Part shown: piece by piece, positions 18,807 through 29,076 of the stretch
Layout of the letters: the number at the start of each line of letters is the position of its first letter
How positions within the stretch are numbered: the stretch's first letter is position 1
Source of the DNA: Candidatus Haiyanarchaeum thermophilum
GTDB taxonomy: Archaea; Nanobdellota; Nanobdellia; JAPDLS01; Haiyanarchaeaceae
NCBI GenBank assembly: GCA_025920425.1
Contig: JAPDLS010000002.1
Coordinates: forward strand, 1 to 64,000
DNA: 64,000 nt
Direction: 5' to 3'
Translations under genes and position numbers: made by a program
The notes under the pieces: model-generated
Told to the model about the DNA's origin: nothing
The model's input: only the letters and a program-made list of their open reading frames with translations
The model's database searches: none

Positions 18807-19886
18807 TCAATCCAAGGGAGTCCTCAGAAAGGCCCCAATTTTACAAAACTCTGCAAATTGCCTTCCCTCTTGGGTTCCTGTCGAGACAAGAACTACTTCA
18901 GGCTGGCACTTTTCGATCAAGTTGTAGAGCTCATCCACTTCATTAAATTCCTCAGATATGAGCAATTTCTCCACAACACATTTAGTAAGGGCTTCCTTCA
19001 CTTTCTCAACCCCATACACCACCAAATTAGAATTCTTTGCTACTTTCTCAAAGAAAGAATTAACTAGACTTATCTCTATTGATATCTCCTCATGCTTGAG
19101 CACATCCAGACTTTTGCTTACTAATTCCCTCAATCCATAATCATCAGTGTATCCTGTATCTCTAATGGCAATAATTTTTTCCTTCAGACCTACTGGAAGG
19201 TATTCGATGAAAAATTCCTTGCTAGGGCCGGGACCTCCTATGAGGAGACCTTTGATGTTGAATTTCTGAAAAATTTGCTGAGCATCATCAGCTACACTTT
19301 TATACCAATTCCTAGCCAAATTTTCCCTTACTCTTTCAAACCTCACAGCACTTTGTCCACCTTTTCTAGTTTTTCCAGGAACAATAGAATCTCTTTCCTT
19401 CAGACACTCAATATTTCTTCCTCTTACTATCCCAATAGCACAATGTCCCTTATCTATTACAATTAATCCATAGTTGTACTTTGCCTCTAAAAGCTCGAGG
19501 AGAGGCTGTATTACAAATTCTTTATCGCACCTATAGAGCTTAGTTGGTAGTCTCTCAGGAGGTTCTATGAGCCAGATCTTATACTCCGGCCTTCCCTCTT
19601 CTGGGGATACATTCCCTGAGAAGATCACAAGCCCATTCTCAGGAATTTTCTTATAGAGTTTTAATTCCTGAGCTATCTTTTCTAAGGCAGCTATTACATT
19701 TCTTCTAGTAGTCCTGCTCTTTATGTTTTGGGCAGTACCCAACTCCTGATTTACTAGCTCCTTTAGCTTTTCGATATTGAAATCTGCAGGTACATAGATA
19801 CTTATGAGCTCCGTATGCTTTCCCTTAATTTGTTTGAGCTCTTCTAGGAGCCTCTTTAGCTTAATCTTCTCTAGCTCACTTTTCAT
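18807..19886 (-). CDS. prf1: Peptide chain release factor aRF1
   Basis: NIKSR and GGQSAVRFERVR motifs; C-terminal domain shortened. Confidence 0.92.
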   Translation of the reverse strand: MKSELEKIKLKRLLEELKQIKGKHTELISIYVPADFNIEKLKELVNQELGTAQNIKSRTTRRNVIAALEKIAQELKLYKKIPENGLVIFSGNVSPEEGRPEYKIWLIEPPERLPTKLYRCDKEFVIQPLLELLEAKYNYGLIVIDKGHCAIGIVRGRNIECLKERDSIVPGKTRKGGQSAVRFERVRENLARNWYKSVADDAQQIFQKFNIKGLLIGGPGPSKEFFIEYLPVGLKEKIIAIRDTGYTDDYGLRELVSKSLDVLKHEEISIEISLVNSFFEKVAKNSNLVVYGVEKVKEALTKCVVEKLLISEEFNEVDELYNLIEKCQPEVVLVSTGTQEGRQFAEFCKIGAFLRTPLD

Positions 19887-20712
19887 AGTACTTTCCTAGA
19901 CCTTCTTGCATTATAAATTTCCTTAGATCTACTCTTAGATTATCTGTAGCAGCAATTACATTTTTTCCAGTGGCTTGCTTGATGAAAAGAGCCTCTCTCT
20001 CAGGACCTACCCTCAGCATTTTCATTCCAAAATGTTGAAGAATAGCATTCTTGACCTCAGAATACTTGAGAAACTCTATAGCTTCGATTGTGCACATATG
20101 CATCTTTAATTTGAAGTTGTTTGGCCTCAAAACATTTAGGATAAGGAGATCACACCCTCTATAACTTTCCGCAATTTCCTTCGAGAACATGGTATCACCA
20201 GTATATCCAATAGTTATGGATTTAAATTTGAAGATAGCCCCAACAGCATAAGGATCCTCATGGATTGCCCTACATGTCTTTATTGAGAACTCTGGAAAAT
20301 CTATCTCCTCTCCAGCCTCCAATACTTTGATTTCCAAGAAATTTTTCCAGTACTCTTGGAGGATTGGAGAGAAGATCTCCTCACCTCTTGCCCCAAATGC
20401 GCAACTCTTATTCATCAAGATACTTCCTCCCTTTCTTAACCCTCCTCCACTCATCGCCTCAACTATTTCCCAAGTTCCAGCTACATGCTCGAAATGTGCA
20501 TGAGAGAGAAAGAGGTACTTAGTCTTACTTACATCTATATGGTTTTGAATGCACCTTATTAGAGCTCCGGGCCCTGGATCCACATGAATCTGAAAATTTT
20601 CTTCCTTGATTACAAACCCTCCCGTTGCTCTTTTCTGAGAACATGCTACTACTCTGCCTCCTCCTGTGCCTAAAAAGATGAGTTCCATATCAGAATAATT
20701 CAAATTGGCCAT
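19876..20712 (-). CDS. Metallo-beta-lactamase fold hydrolase (RNase Z-like fold)
   Basis: MELIFLGTGGGR, LSHAHFEHVAG, IGYTGDT; likely start at 20688. Confidence 0.75.
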   Translation of the reverse strand: MANLNYSDMELIFLGTGGGRVVACSQKRATGGFVIKEENFQIHVDPGPGALIRCIQNHIDVSKTKYLFLSHAHFEHVAGTWEIVEAMSGGGLRKGGSILMNKSCAFGARGEEIFSPILQEYWKNFLEIKVLEAGEEIDFPEFSIKTCRAIHEDPYAVGAIFKFKSITIGYTGDTMFSKEIAESYRGCDLLILNVLRPNNFKLKMHMCTIEAIEFLKYSEVKNAILQHFGMKMLRVGPEREALFIKQATGKNVIAATDNLRVDLRKFIMQEGLGKYYEK

Positions 20713-21883
20713 TAATTATTATTTTTTGTATTTTTCCTAGAAAATCTAGGTTCAACTTGGATTCCACTACTTTTCCCACTATATTTCTCATTTCCTTTTC
20801 ATCGATTTTCCCGATGAAGCTTACATTTATCAGCAGAGGGCGGTCAATCCTCTGCCCAATTTTGGAAACGAGTCTTACATATACTTCCTTGACTCCACTT
20901 TTCTCATAGATCTCCTTAGCCATCAGTTTAGCTAATACATTATAGATCTTTCCCACATGGTTTACAGGGTTCTTTCCTGCAGTGCTTTCAATGCAGATGA
21001 ATCTATTCACAGGGATAAGTCCATTAACCCTATTTCCCCTCCCAGCAGCTCCATCGTCCCCATTCTCTGCCGAAGTGCCAGTTACTGTAAGATAACATCC
21101 ATCGATACCTCTTTCAGGCCTATCAGCAGCATTTAATGAGATATTCGCCTTGAGTTCACTTTTTTGCTCTACAAATCTTTGGATTGCTTCAACAATTTCT
21201 GCCTTCTTCCTAAGATAATCTGAAACACTTCTTACAAATTTATCGATGAAACTACATGCTATAATTAACTCCAATCTCTTCCCAATTCTTACTCCCATCA
21301 CCTTTACGTCTTCTCCAGAGAAGGGAAATTCCTCCTTGAATTTATTGGAGTTGATGAACCTCTCCACTCCATATATGAGCTCTTCTGTCTGGGTAAGTGG
21401 ATAATAGGAAACTCCAACTGAAGTGTCATTTGCTCCAATTACTCCCTTTCTTCTGTAGAGATCTGTCAAATTCCCAGCTCCTCCTTTAGTTTCTACCACA
21501 TATCTCACATGTTCTTCTGGATCCAAAAATCTAAAGTTCTTAGAGATGAACGCTTTAGCTGAGCTTGTGGCAATTTTCTCCAACTCTATGTGAAGGTTAT
21601 CTATAGAAGTAGTTGCTCTCCCTGAAAAGAATACTAAGATTTTCTGCAATATTTTTCCCCCTCCAAATTTGGGTTCACTCCTACCTGCAACTACTTCAAG
21701 CTTATCTACATTATGGTGCATAATCCTTCCAAAATGTCTGAGATAGAATTTACATAACTCCCTCGAGAAATTTTCAGCTAGACTATCAGCTAGATAATCT
21801 GGATGACCCTTTCCTTTCCTTTCCACGATCTCGACAAGTTGATCTTCGACAGGCTCTCCTTTAAGCTTCGTTATCGTCAACAC
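20690..21883 (-). CDS. mat: Archaeal-type S-adenosylmethionine synthetase
   Basis: [66 protein letters not shown] extends to 21940, but GTG 21883 or TTG 21880 is more plausible. Confidence 0.92.
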   Translation of the reverse strand: MLTITKLKGEPVEDQLVEIVERKGKGHPDYLADSLAENFSRELCKFYLRHFGRIMHHNVDKLEVVAGRSEPKFGGGKILQKILVFFSGRATTSIDNLHIELEKIATSSAKAFISKNFRFLDPEEHVRYVVETKGGAGNLTDLYRRKGVIGANDTSVGVSYYPLTQTEELIYGVERFINSNKFKEEFPFSGEDVKVMGVRIGKRLELIIACSFIDKFVRSVSDYLRKKAEIVEAIQRFVEQKSELKANISLNAADRPERGIDGCYLTVTGTSAENGDDGAAGRGNRVNGLIPVNRFICIESTAGKNPVNHVGKIYNVLAKLMAKEIYEKSGVKEVYVRLVSKIGQRIDRPLLINVSFIGKIDEKEMRNIVGKVVESKLNLDFLGKIQKIIINGQFELF

Positions 21884-21905
21884 AAGAGAAGAGAGGAGGA
21901 AAAGA

Positions 21906-21913
21906 TATAAATA
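21906..21913 (+). promoter_or_regulatory. Candidate TATA box for the permuted tRNA gene
   Basis: TATAAATA centred about 26 bp upstream of the leader (21936). Confidence 0.5.
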
Positions 21914-21935
21914 GGATTCGAAAAAAATATAATAT

Positions 21936-22036
<101 letters not shown>

Positions 22037-22045
22037 ATAGAATCC

Positions 22046-22597
22046 ATGCGTTGCTTTTTAGCGATCGACCTTCCCTCAGCGATGAGGGAAAAGCTGACTG
22101 CAATTCAAGCAGAGCTGGGGAAGAGCGCCACTATAAAATTTGTGGAGAAGGAGAATTTACATATTACTCTCTTCTTCTTTGGGGAAGTTGGGGACAAAAA
22201 ACTTAAGGAAATTAAAGAAATAGCTTCAACCTGGATTAATACCTTTCCTAGATTTTGGGTGAGATTGAGGGGAATTGGAGTTTTTCCAGATCTAAGTTAT
22301 GTGAGGGTAGTTTGGGTAGGGGCTGAAGCTCCAGAACTCAAAGAACTTCACCAAACATTGGCTCAACGCTTTCAGCAACTTGGGTTGCATGAAGACAAAC
22401 CATTTGTCCCCCATCTTACCTTAGGGAGGGTAAAGAGAGTGATAGATAGGGAAAATTTAAAGATGGTGCTAAACAAATTTAGGACCTTTGAATTTGGAGA
22501 ATTTGAAGTAAATGAAATCAAATTGAAGAAAAGTACCCTTACTCCTCATGGCCCAATTTATGAAGATATTTTCAAATTCCAACTCCAGCCAGTCTAA
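22046..22597 (+). CDS. thpR: RNA 2',3'-cyclic phosphodiesterase (2'-5' RNA ligase family)
   Basis: ENLHITLFFFGEV and FVPHLTLGRVK (two HxTx motifs). Confidence 0.93.
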   Translation: MRCFLAIDLPSAMREKLTAIQAELGKSATIKFVEKENLHITLFFFGEVGDKKLKEIKEIASTWINTFPRFWVRLRGIGVFPDLSYVRVVWVGAEAPELKELHQTLAQRFQQLGLHEDKPFVPHLTLGRVKRVIDRENLKMVLNKFRTFEFGEFEVNEIKLKKSTLTPHGPIYEDIFKFQLQPV

Positions 22598-22602
22598 AGC
22601 TA

Positions 22603-24678
22603 TCATGAACTTCTCTTCCATCCCTCTTTAGATTTGCATTTATGGTTTATACACATTCTAAATGGTCTCTTACCTTTCCTCCTCACTTCTACCAATGGCA
22701 TTCCACAGATCCCACACTTTTCCCTAAGTGGAGTAATTTCTCCATTCAGAGGAATAGGAAAGGAAAGTCTACACTTAGGATAATTGCTACAACCTATGAA
22801 TCTTTTTCCACTTTTACTGGATTTGATGATCATGAGTTCTCCTCCACAGGAGGGACAAGTTCCAACTGTCCTTGCCTCACGTTTGAGATCAATTAACCCC
22901 TGTAGTAACTTTTTCCCTATTTCAACTTCCTTCTCTCTAAATTGTTCTAAGATCTTAAGCAAAACCCTTTTGGCATCCTCTACCACCTCACTTCTACTCT
23001 TTTTGCCATGGAATACAAGCTCCATTTCTTGCTCAAAATGTCTAGTGAGCTCCTCACTTACAATGCTTGGCACATTTTCCCTCAACACAGCTGTGATTAT
23101 TTCTCCAAGTTTAGTCACCCTTATGCTTTTCCCCACAATATATTTCCTATCGTATAAGGTCTGCAAGATCTCACTCCTCGTACTAGATGTACCTAGTTTT
23201 CTCCTTTCCATTTCCTTGATTATGCTCCCTTGAGTATAACGGGCAGGAGGTTGGGTTTGTTTCTTGATCACATTTAACCCTAACACTTTGACCCTATCCC
23301 CTTCAATTACTTCCGGAAGCATTTGCTCCTCGAACTTTACATATGGTTTGTAGTAACTTATCCAACCCTCCCTCAATATCCTTCTCCCCACTGCTAGGAA
23401 ATCATTCTTCCCGATTGAGATTATTATTTTCATACTTTCCTTTATGGCTGCTTGAGCAAAAACAGCCAAAGTCCTCCTTACTATCAAATCATATAATTTT
23501 CTCTGTTGAGGAGTGAGCCTCTGAAGATCAGGGACTTCATGAGTGCAATAGATTGCGGGATGAGCCTCATCGCTCTTCTTGCCTTCTTGAGGAATAAGTT
23601 TTCCCATAGCCAATAATGATTCGCAGAGTGGCCTATACTGAGGCAGAGTTGCAAGTGCTCGTAAGATCCTCTCGTAATCTACTAGGCTTGGCAATTTCTG
23701 GGAATTCGTCCTAGGGTAGCTGATTGCAGCTATCTGGTACAAGCTTTCAGCAATATTCATTGTTTGAGCTGGGGAGAAGCCAAATTGGTTGTAAGCCTCG
23801 GTCTGGAGATCTGTGGTATTAAATGGCACTGGAGGATTTTGTTTGTACTTTCTCCTCTCCACAGCTTTAACCAACGCTTCCTTCCCCCTACATTCATTTA
23901 AAACTTGTTCCACCTCCTCCCTCTTCCAAAACTTCCCAGCTTCATGCAAGGCGGAGACCGGTACTCCATTTATTTCAGCATGCAGCTCAAGCTGCCAATA
24001 TGGCTTAGGGACGAAATTCCTTATTTCAAGCTCTCTCTGCAGGAGGAGATTAAGCATAGGACTTTGAACTCTTCCAGCTGAGAGGATAGCAAATCCTTTG
24101 TTTGCTTGATTTTTCAATGCAGAGGTGAGAGCTCTCGTGAGATTAAAGCCCCAGAGAGCATCCAATTCATGCCTAGTAAGGCCTACTTCAATTTGATTAA
24201 AGTCGAGATGTGGGGAGGCATTTTCATATGCCTCTACGATTTCCTCCTTGACCAATGTGGAGAATTTCATTCTCTTAGCATCATTCACTCCACAAATATA
24301 TTTCAATATATTTGCCGCAATAGTTGATCCTTCCACATCATAATCACAGCATACTATGTACTCCGAGGCCTCGTCCTTTACTTCCCTTATAGTCTCAAAG
24401 TATTTTTTGGAGAAGATACGTTTTTTCCCATTCTGAAAAGCCGGGACCCATACACATTCAAATACAGGATACTTCCATCCATCCTTCTCCTTAGCATCTA
24501 ATGTAAAGAGATGGCCAACTGCAGCCACAATTATATGCTTCTTTCCATGCCTTTCGAATTCATAATATTCTACCTTCTGCTTTGAGACCTTCTTCCTCAG
24601 ACTATTGTTTTCTGCCAATGCAGCAGCGATCCTTCTCATAGCATCCGGCTTTTCAGCTATCAACAATATATGTCCCAC
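22603..24678 (-). CDS. topA: DNA topoisomerase I (type IA) with C-terminal zinc fingers
   Basis: LLIAEKPDAMRRIA, ISYPRTNSQKLP, TRSEILQTLYDRKYI; CPSCGG...CSNYPKC and CGICGMPL fingers. Confidence 0.93.
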   Translation of the reverse strand: MGHILLIAEKPDAMRRIAAALAENNSLRKKVSKQKVEYYEFERHGKKHIIVAAVGHLFTLDAKEKDGWKYPVFECVWVPAFQNGKKRIFSKKYFETIREVKDEASEYIVCCDYDVEGSTIAANILKYICGVNDAKRMKFSTLVKEEIVEAYENASPHLDFNQIEVGLTRHELDALWGFNLTRALTSALKNQANKGFAILSAGRVQSPMLNLLLQRELEIRNFVPKPYWQLELHAEINGVPVSALHEAGKFWKREEVEQVLNECRGKEALVKAVERRKYKQNPPVPFNTTDLQTEAYNQFGFSPAQTMNIAESLYQIAAISYPRTNSQKLPSLVDYERILRALATLPQYRPLCESLLAMGKLIPQEGKKSDEAHPAIYCTHEVPDLQRLTPQQRKLYDLIVRRTLAVFAQAAIKESMKIIISIGKNDFLAVGRRILREGWISYYKPYVKFEEQMLPEVIEGDRVKVLGLNVIKKQTQPPARYTQGSIIKEMERRKLGTSSTRSEILQTLYDRKYIVGKSIRVTKLGEIITAVLRENVPSIVSEELTRHFEQEMELVFHGKKSRSEVVEDAKRVLLKILEQFREKEVEIGKKLLQGLIDLKREARTVGTCPSCGGELMIIKSSKSGKRFIGCSNYPKCRLSFPIPLNGEITPLREKCGICGMPLVEVRRKGKRPFRMCINHKCKSKEGWKRSS

Positions 24679-24762
24679 TCTTTCACCTCAAATTGAACTT
24701 AATACCTAACCTAAAGAGGTCCATTTTATAAAAATGCTGTAGAATCTTTTCCCCATCCTTTC

Positions 24763-24969
24763 TCACCCTTCTCTATAGAATTCAGCAATTGCTTCCTTCA
24801 TCTCCACAAGTCCCACGCTTTTCCTTTTCCTCTTCGCCGCCTTCGAACAAGCAATCAAAGCGATTTCCACAGCGATCTCAGCTAAGGCATCCATGAAGAC
24901 TTCTTCAGCCTCCTCGCTGATCTTCACCTTTAGTTCCTTAGCAAGCCCCTCTATGAACTTCCTCTTCAT
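24763..24969 (-). CDS. Histone-fold-like small protein, non-canonical
   Basis: KISEEAEEVFMDALAEIAVEIALIACSKAAKRKRKSVGLVEMKEAIAEF matches the alpha2/alpha3 histone pattern. Confidence 0.65.
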   Translation of the reverse strand: MKRKFIEGLAKELKVKISEEAEEVFMDALAEIAVEIALIACSKAAKRKRKSVGLVEMKEAIAEFYREG

Positions 24970-25847
24970 CTAGTAATCACGATAGGAGTATCTAATACTA
25001 CTATAGTATGCTCAAACTGGACAATTACCTTCCTTCCATCCTCCTTGAGTACGTTGTACTTCCTTATAGCCAAATTATCTACCAATTGCTTCAATACGAA
25101 ATCCACATTTCCAAATTCCTTGAATAACCATCTTTTAGCAAATGGTAAATTCCCATAATTTTGTTCAATAAAGTTGAGGACCTCTCTGGCACTTTCATTC
25201 CTTACTGGTTTCTTCGAGACGAACTTGAAGATCTCAGAATCTTTAGTTTCTATTACTCTCCCTTCTCCAATTGTGAGGAAGGGTTCGATTGCGATCACAT
25301 CCCCTTTTCTTACCTCTTCCAGACTTCCATTATCATAGTTTGGAATACTTTTACCAGCATGAAGATTGAACCTCTCAATACTATGACCACCTAAGTTTAC
25401 TACGGGAGTAAATCCTTCCTCCTTAGCACATCTCTCTATTGTCCTTCCTATCTCAAATACCCTTATCCCAGGTGCAACTTTTTTAATAGCCATTTCTAAC
25501 GCTTTAGCACACACTTCCCTTAACTTCTCATGTTTATTGGCTTCCACTTCAATAGAAATTGCAGCATCAGCAATATATCCATTTACATGAACTCCTACAT
25601 CCACTTTCACCAGATCTCCAGGCTTTATTCTCCTATGATCATTTGGAGCAGCAGTATCATGAGCAGCTATTTCATTTATACATACATTTACTGGGAATGC
25701 AGGTATCCCACCAAGTTTCCTTATCCTATCTTCAAGTTCCTCACAGAATTCAAGTATTGACATACCGCTTTTGATAATCTCAGTGCTATAATTCAAGACA
25801 CTTCTAGTAATGGCTCCTGCCTTTTGATAATACCTGAGCTCTTCCAC
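24966..25847 (-). CDS. map: Methionine aminopeptidase, type II
   Basis: IAAHDTAAPNDHRRIKPGDLVKVDVGVHVNGYIADAA, GGHSIERFNLHAGKSIPN. Confidence 0.95.
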   Translation of the reverse strand: MEELRYYQKAGAITRSVLNYSTEIIKSGMSILEFCEELEDRIRKLGGIPAFPVNVCINEIAAHDTAAPNDHRRIKPGDLVKVDVGVHVNGYIADAAISIEVEANKHEKLREVCAKALEMAIKKVAPGIRVFEIGRTIERCAKEEGFTPVVNLGGHSIERFNLHAGKSIPNYDNGSLEEVRKGDVIAIEPFLTIGEGRVIETKDSEIFKFVSKKPVRNESAREVLNFIEQNYGNLPFAKRWLFKEFGNVDFVLKQLVDNLAIRKYNVLKEDGRKVIVQFEHTIVVLDTPIVITR

Positions 25848-25887
25848 ATCTCTCAGTATGCCATTTTACTAATAAACTTTGCTGCAG

Positions 25888-26538
25888 TTAAAGTTCTACA
25901 CTCAAGAGTAATCGGCTCAACTCATCAAAATCCCTTATCACCAAAGGAGTAAGCTTCAACAGTTCCTCTCTTTCAAAAGTACCTGCCCTCAGGACAGTCA
26001 ATACTCCAACCCTTTGCCCCACTTCATGATCGAATGGAGAATCTCCAACGAAGATTAGATTTGTCCTCTGCAAGTTGAATACATCCTCTAGAAACTGAAA
26101 GTGATCTTCCTTCTCAAACCCAATTTCTATCCCTAAGGCTGCAGTGAAGAATTTCTTTATCCTATTCTTAAGCAAGATAGAATCTAACCTCTCCTTAGGT
26201 GAGGAAGTAGAGACGAAAAGCAAGTAGTTTCGCCTAAGCTGCTCCAGATTTCTTCTCACATCTGGAAAGAGCCTATATCTTTGACGCATACTCATTTGTT
26301 CATACAACTCATCTATGTACTCTATAATTTCCTCCTCAGGTTCATATCCATACCATTCATAGTAAAGTTTATTTAGGAATCGTCGAAATGGTATTCCACT
26401 CATCTCCACAAATCGCTTCTCCACATATTTCCTTGGAATCTTAAACTCCTTCTCTAGGAGCCCAGAAGCCATCTGGGAAAGCAAAGCCATACTATCGATA
26501 AGGGTACCATCAAGGTCGAAGACAATTCCTCTAATCAT
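25888..26538 (-). CDS. HAD-superfamily phosphatase
   Basis: MIRGIVFDLDGTLIDS, FVSTSSPKE, LIFVGDSPFDHEV. Confidence 0.9.
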   Translation of the reverse strand: MIRGIVFDLDGTLIDSMALLSQMASGLLEKEFKIPRKYVEKRFVEMSGIPFRRFLNKLYYEWYGYEPEEEIIEYIDELYEQMSMRQRYRLFPDVRRNLEQLRRNYLLFVSTSSPKERLDSILLKNRIKKFFTAALGIEIGFEKEDHFQFLEDVFNLQRTNLIFVGDSPFDHEVGQRVGVLTVLRAGTFEREELLKLTPLVIRDFDELSRLLLSVEL

Positions 26539-29042
26539 TTCATGAACTTTTCCAACTTTTCCTGTTTTTTACTTAGTATATCATCTAGACCAAATCCAAG
26601 TACTTCCAGTATTCCCTGCACTGCAGGTAGGATTTGGTGATTTATGTAATATTCAGGATCATACTTCAACTTCTTCCCCCTAACATCTTCATAGAGGTAT
26701 GCTCTCTCTGAGATTTTGCCAGGACCTTCGATCACAACCCATTTGATTATGGTGCCAGGTTCAGCATAATATCCCCTTTCAGCTCCCCTCATCGCAGCAG
26801 TTATATGGGGACCTAAGCTTTCATACTCCTTGAATTCTCTAGTCAATTGAGTATAGATAACGAGTTCTTCTAATGGGACCCTATGCTCCTTCAGCTCAGA
26901 AATAGTATTTCTCACGATCTGTAACGCCTTCCCAGGATCATTTTCCTTAAGGATTGCAGTAAGTACCTCCATCTGTACTCGTTTAGCTATGCTTGCCCAA
27001 TCTCTTCTGACAAATTCAAATCCTTTTATAATAATCCTTCCATTTTCATCTACCAATGCATATTTTTTCTTAGCCCCTCTTTCTATTTCCCCCCTCCTAG
27101 ATACCCAGATTCCGGCAGGATAGAAGCCGCGAAGCTCCAATTCCATGATTCCTGGCAACCTTTCATTTACAGCTGTGAAGAACTTCAATACATCCTCTTT
27201 GCTCTTGCCCTCAAATGAGATCATAATAGAATCTGTATCCCCATAGATCACTTTGAACCCAAAACTCCAAGCACTATTGACCACTTCAATTATATATTTC
27301 CTTCCGAATGCAGTTATGCTCTCCGCACATTCTAGACAGTACCACCTAGCTCTAGCAAATCCTAGATAGCCATAGGTAGCATTTGCGATCGTCTTGAGGG
27401 CGTAGTCTCTAGCTTCAAGTATCTTGTAATCTGGATCATTTCGGTCTATCTTCTTCAGCATTTCTTTAATCCTACCTCTTCTGAATAACAGATCATTCAG
27501 GAGGGTGGGGATAAATCCATCCTTCTTCTTGCAGAAGTGGTAAACCACTTTTTTTCCAGCCTTTAATATTTCAGGAGTAAAAATCCCATCTTTTCTGCAG
27601 CATTCACAGTTAAGAGTGGTCGGACAAATATTATGAGTTACAATAATTGTGGGATAAAGTGATCTAAAATCTAGGATTGCTATGTTCCTATAAAAGCCTG
27701 GCAATGGTTCAAACACAAATGCTCCCATATAGCTCTTTTTCTTTCTCTCTTTGATTTCTTCCCCTTTAGGCTTATTGGGGATAAGCTGGTTAAGACGTTC
27801 AGCCTCCTTCATGAGATAACTCTCCACCAATTGGCTGTAACTCATCCTACTCACATAGAAGAGTGGGAGATTCACTACCTTAGAAAGCTCGATGAGAATG
27901 GGAAGAAGCTTTTCACAGAGCTTGCATGTAAGCTCGGCATCGGTGAGGGCGTATTCCACCAATTTTCTTAACTTCTCCCCTCCCTCTTGCCACATATTCC
28001 AGAGCTCTTCCCAGTCAACTTTCACTTTCTCCTCACCAAGCAGTTCTCCAGATACAGAAGAGAGATCTAGGGTTTCAGTTCTAAGGGTAGGAGCTATCAG
28101 GTTTGAGATAAATGGATAGAGATCTAGATGGACTAAGCCAGCAAATCTCACACTCTTGCTCCTACCCTTCCCTACGAATTTCACAGGGGTTTGAGTAAAT
28201 CCCAGATCAAGTTCTATTCTATAGCGAGCAGCTCTAGCCTGAAGATATGGAAAGTCAAAGAGATCTCCATTGTAGCTTACGATGAGATCTGGGGCTTCCT
28301 TCTTTACTATTTCACAGAATCTCCTGATGATATCCATCTCAGAATCTAGAAATTCCACATAAGGGGGAGGATTTTCGAATCTCTTCGCTACAAGTACTTT
28401 TCTGAATCCATAATTTGAACTTATTGAAATAGTGGTGATAGCGTCTGTAGAGGCTCTAGGAGCACCCCTGAAGTTATGTACCTCTATATCAAATGAAAGG
28501 ATCTTGAAATCTTTGAGCGTATCTCCATTTAAGTTCTCAATCTTATGAACCTCAATTACATAATCAGCCCTATACTTTCTCTTCTCTACTTCTTCCCCAA
28601 TCACCCTAGTCTTTACCAACATTTGCAATCCTCTCTCTACCAAGTACATCGTCCTCAACGGCACATCTTTTCCTACCTTATCCAAGAATCCCTCATGTTT
28701 TTCCACTTCATCCAATATCCAATGGATTGCGGCAGGACTGTTTACATATACTTTAATTGCTTTTACCTTCCTTCCGATGAGTTCCCTTCCCACCACTTCA
28801 CAATCCATTACTTTATAACTTCCCCTCTTTCCAGTGATATGTAATCCTTTGAGGAATTTAAGGAGTTCTTCAAACTTCTCGGGCTTAGGAAGTACATAAA
28901 AATATGGTCTGAAATTGGGATCAATGGCTACTATTCTCCTTCTGTCCTCAGTGATTCCGAAGATCCTGACTATTAACCTGCCTGCCTTAGTTACCACATA
29001 GTCCAAATCTATAGGATAAAACTCAACCACAAGTATTGGCAT
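26535..29042 (-). CDS. polB: Family B DNA polymerase, no intein
   Basis: Exo motifs FDIEVH / SYNGDLFDFPYL / YALTDAEL; DFRSLYPTII; YGDTDSI. Confidence 0.95.
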   Translation of the reverse strand: MPILVVEFYPIDLDYVVTKAGRLIVRIFGITEDRRRIVAIDPNFRPYFYVLPKPEKFEELLKFLKGLHITGKRGSYKVMDCEVVGRELIGRKVKAIKVYVNSPAAIHWILDEVEKHEGFLDKVGKDVPLRTMYLVERGLQMLVKTRVIGEEVEKRKYRADYVIEVHKIENLNGDTLKDFKILSFDIEVHNFRGAPRASTDAITTISISSNYGFRKVLVAKRFENPPPYVEFLDSEMDIIRRFCEIVKKEAPDLIVSYNGDLFDFPYLQARAARYRIELDLGFTQTPVKFVGKGRSKSVRFAGLVHLDLYPFISNLIAPTLRTETLDLSSVSGELLGEEKVKVDWEELWNMWQEGGEKLRKLVEYALTDAELTCKLCEKLLPILIELSKVVNLPLFYVSRMSYSQLVESYLMKEAERLNQLIPNKPKGEEIKERKKKSYMGAFVFEPLPGFYRNIAILDFRSLYPTIIVTHNICPTTLNCECCRKDGIFTPEILKAGKKVVYHFCKKKDGFIPTLLNDLLFRRGRIKEMLKKIDRNDPDYKILEARDYALKTIANATYGYLGFARARWYCLECAESITAFGRKYIIEVVNSAWSFGFKVIYGDTDSIMISFEGKSKEDVLKFFTAVNERLPGIMELELRGFYPAGIWVSRRGEIERGAKKKYALVDENGRIIIKGFEFVRRDWASIAKRVQMEVLTAILKENDPGKALQIVRNTISELKEHRVPLEELVIYTQLTREFKEYESLGPHITAAMRGAERGYYAEPGTIIKWVVIEGPGKISERAYLYEDVRGKKLKYDPEYYINHQILPAVQGILEVLGFGLDDILSKKQEKLEKFMK

Positions 29043-29076
29043 AAAGAATAGAGGGCAAGAGTAACTTTAAAACTTT

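Noticed and set aside
22603-24678. Topoisomerase as reverse gyrase
   Set aside because: Length 691 aa with topo IA and zinc-finger regions only; no N-terminal helicase module.
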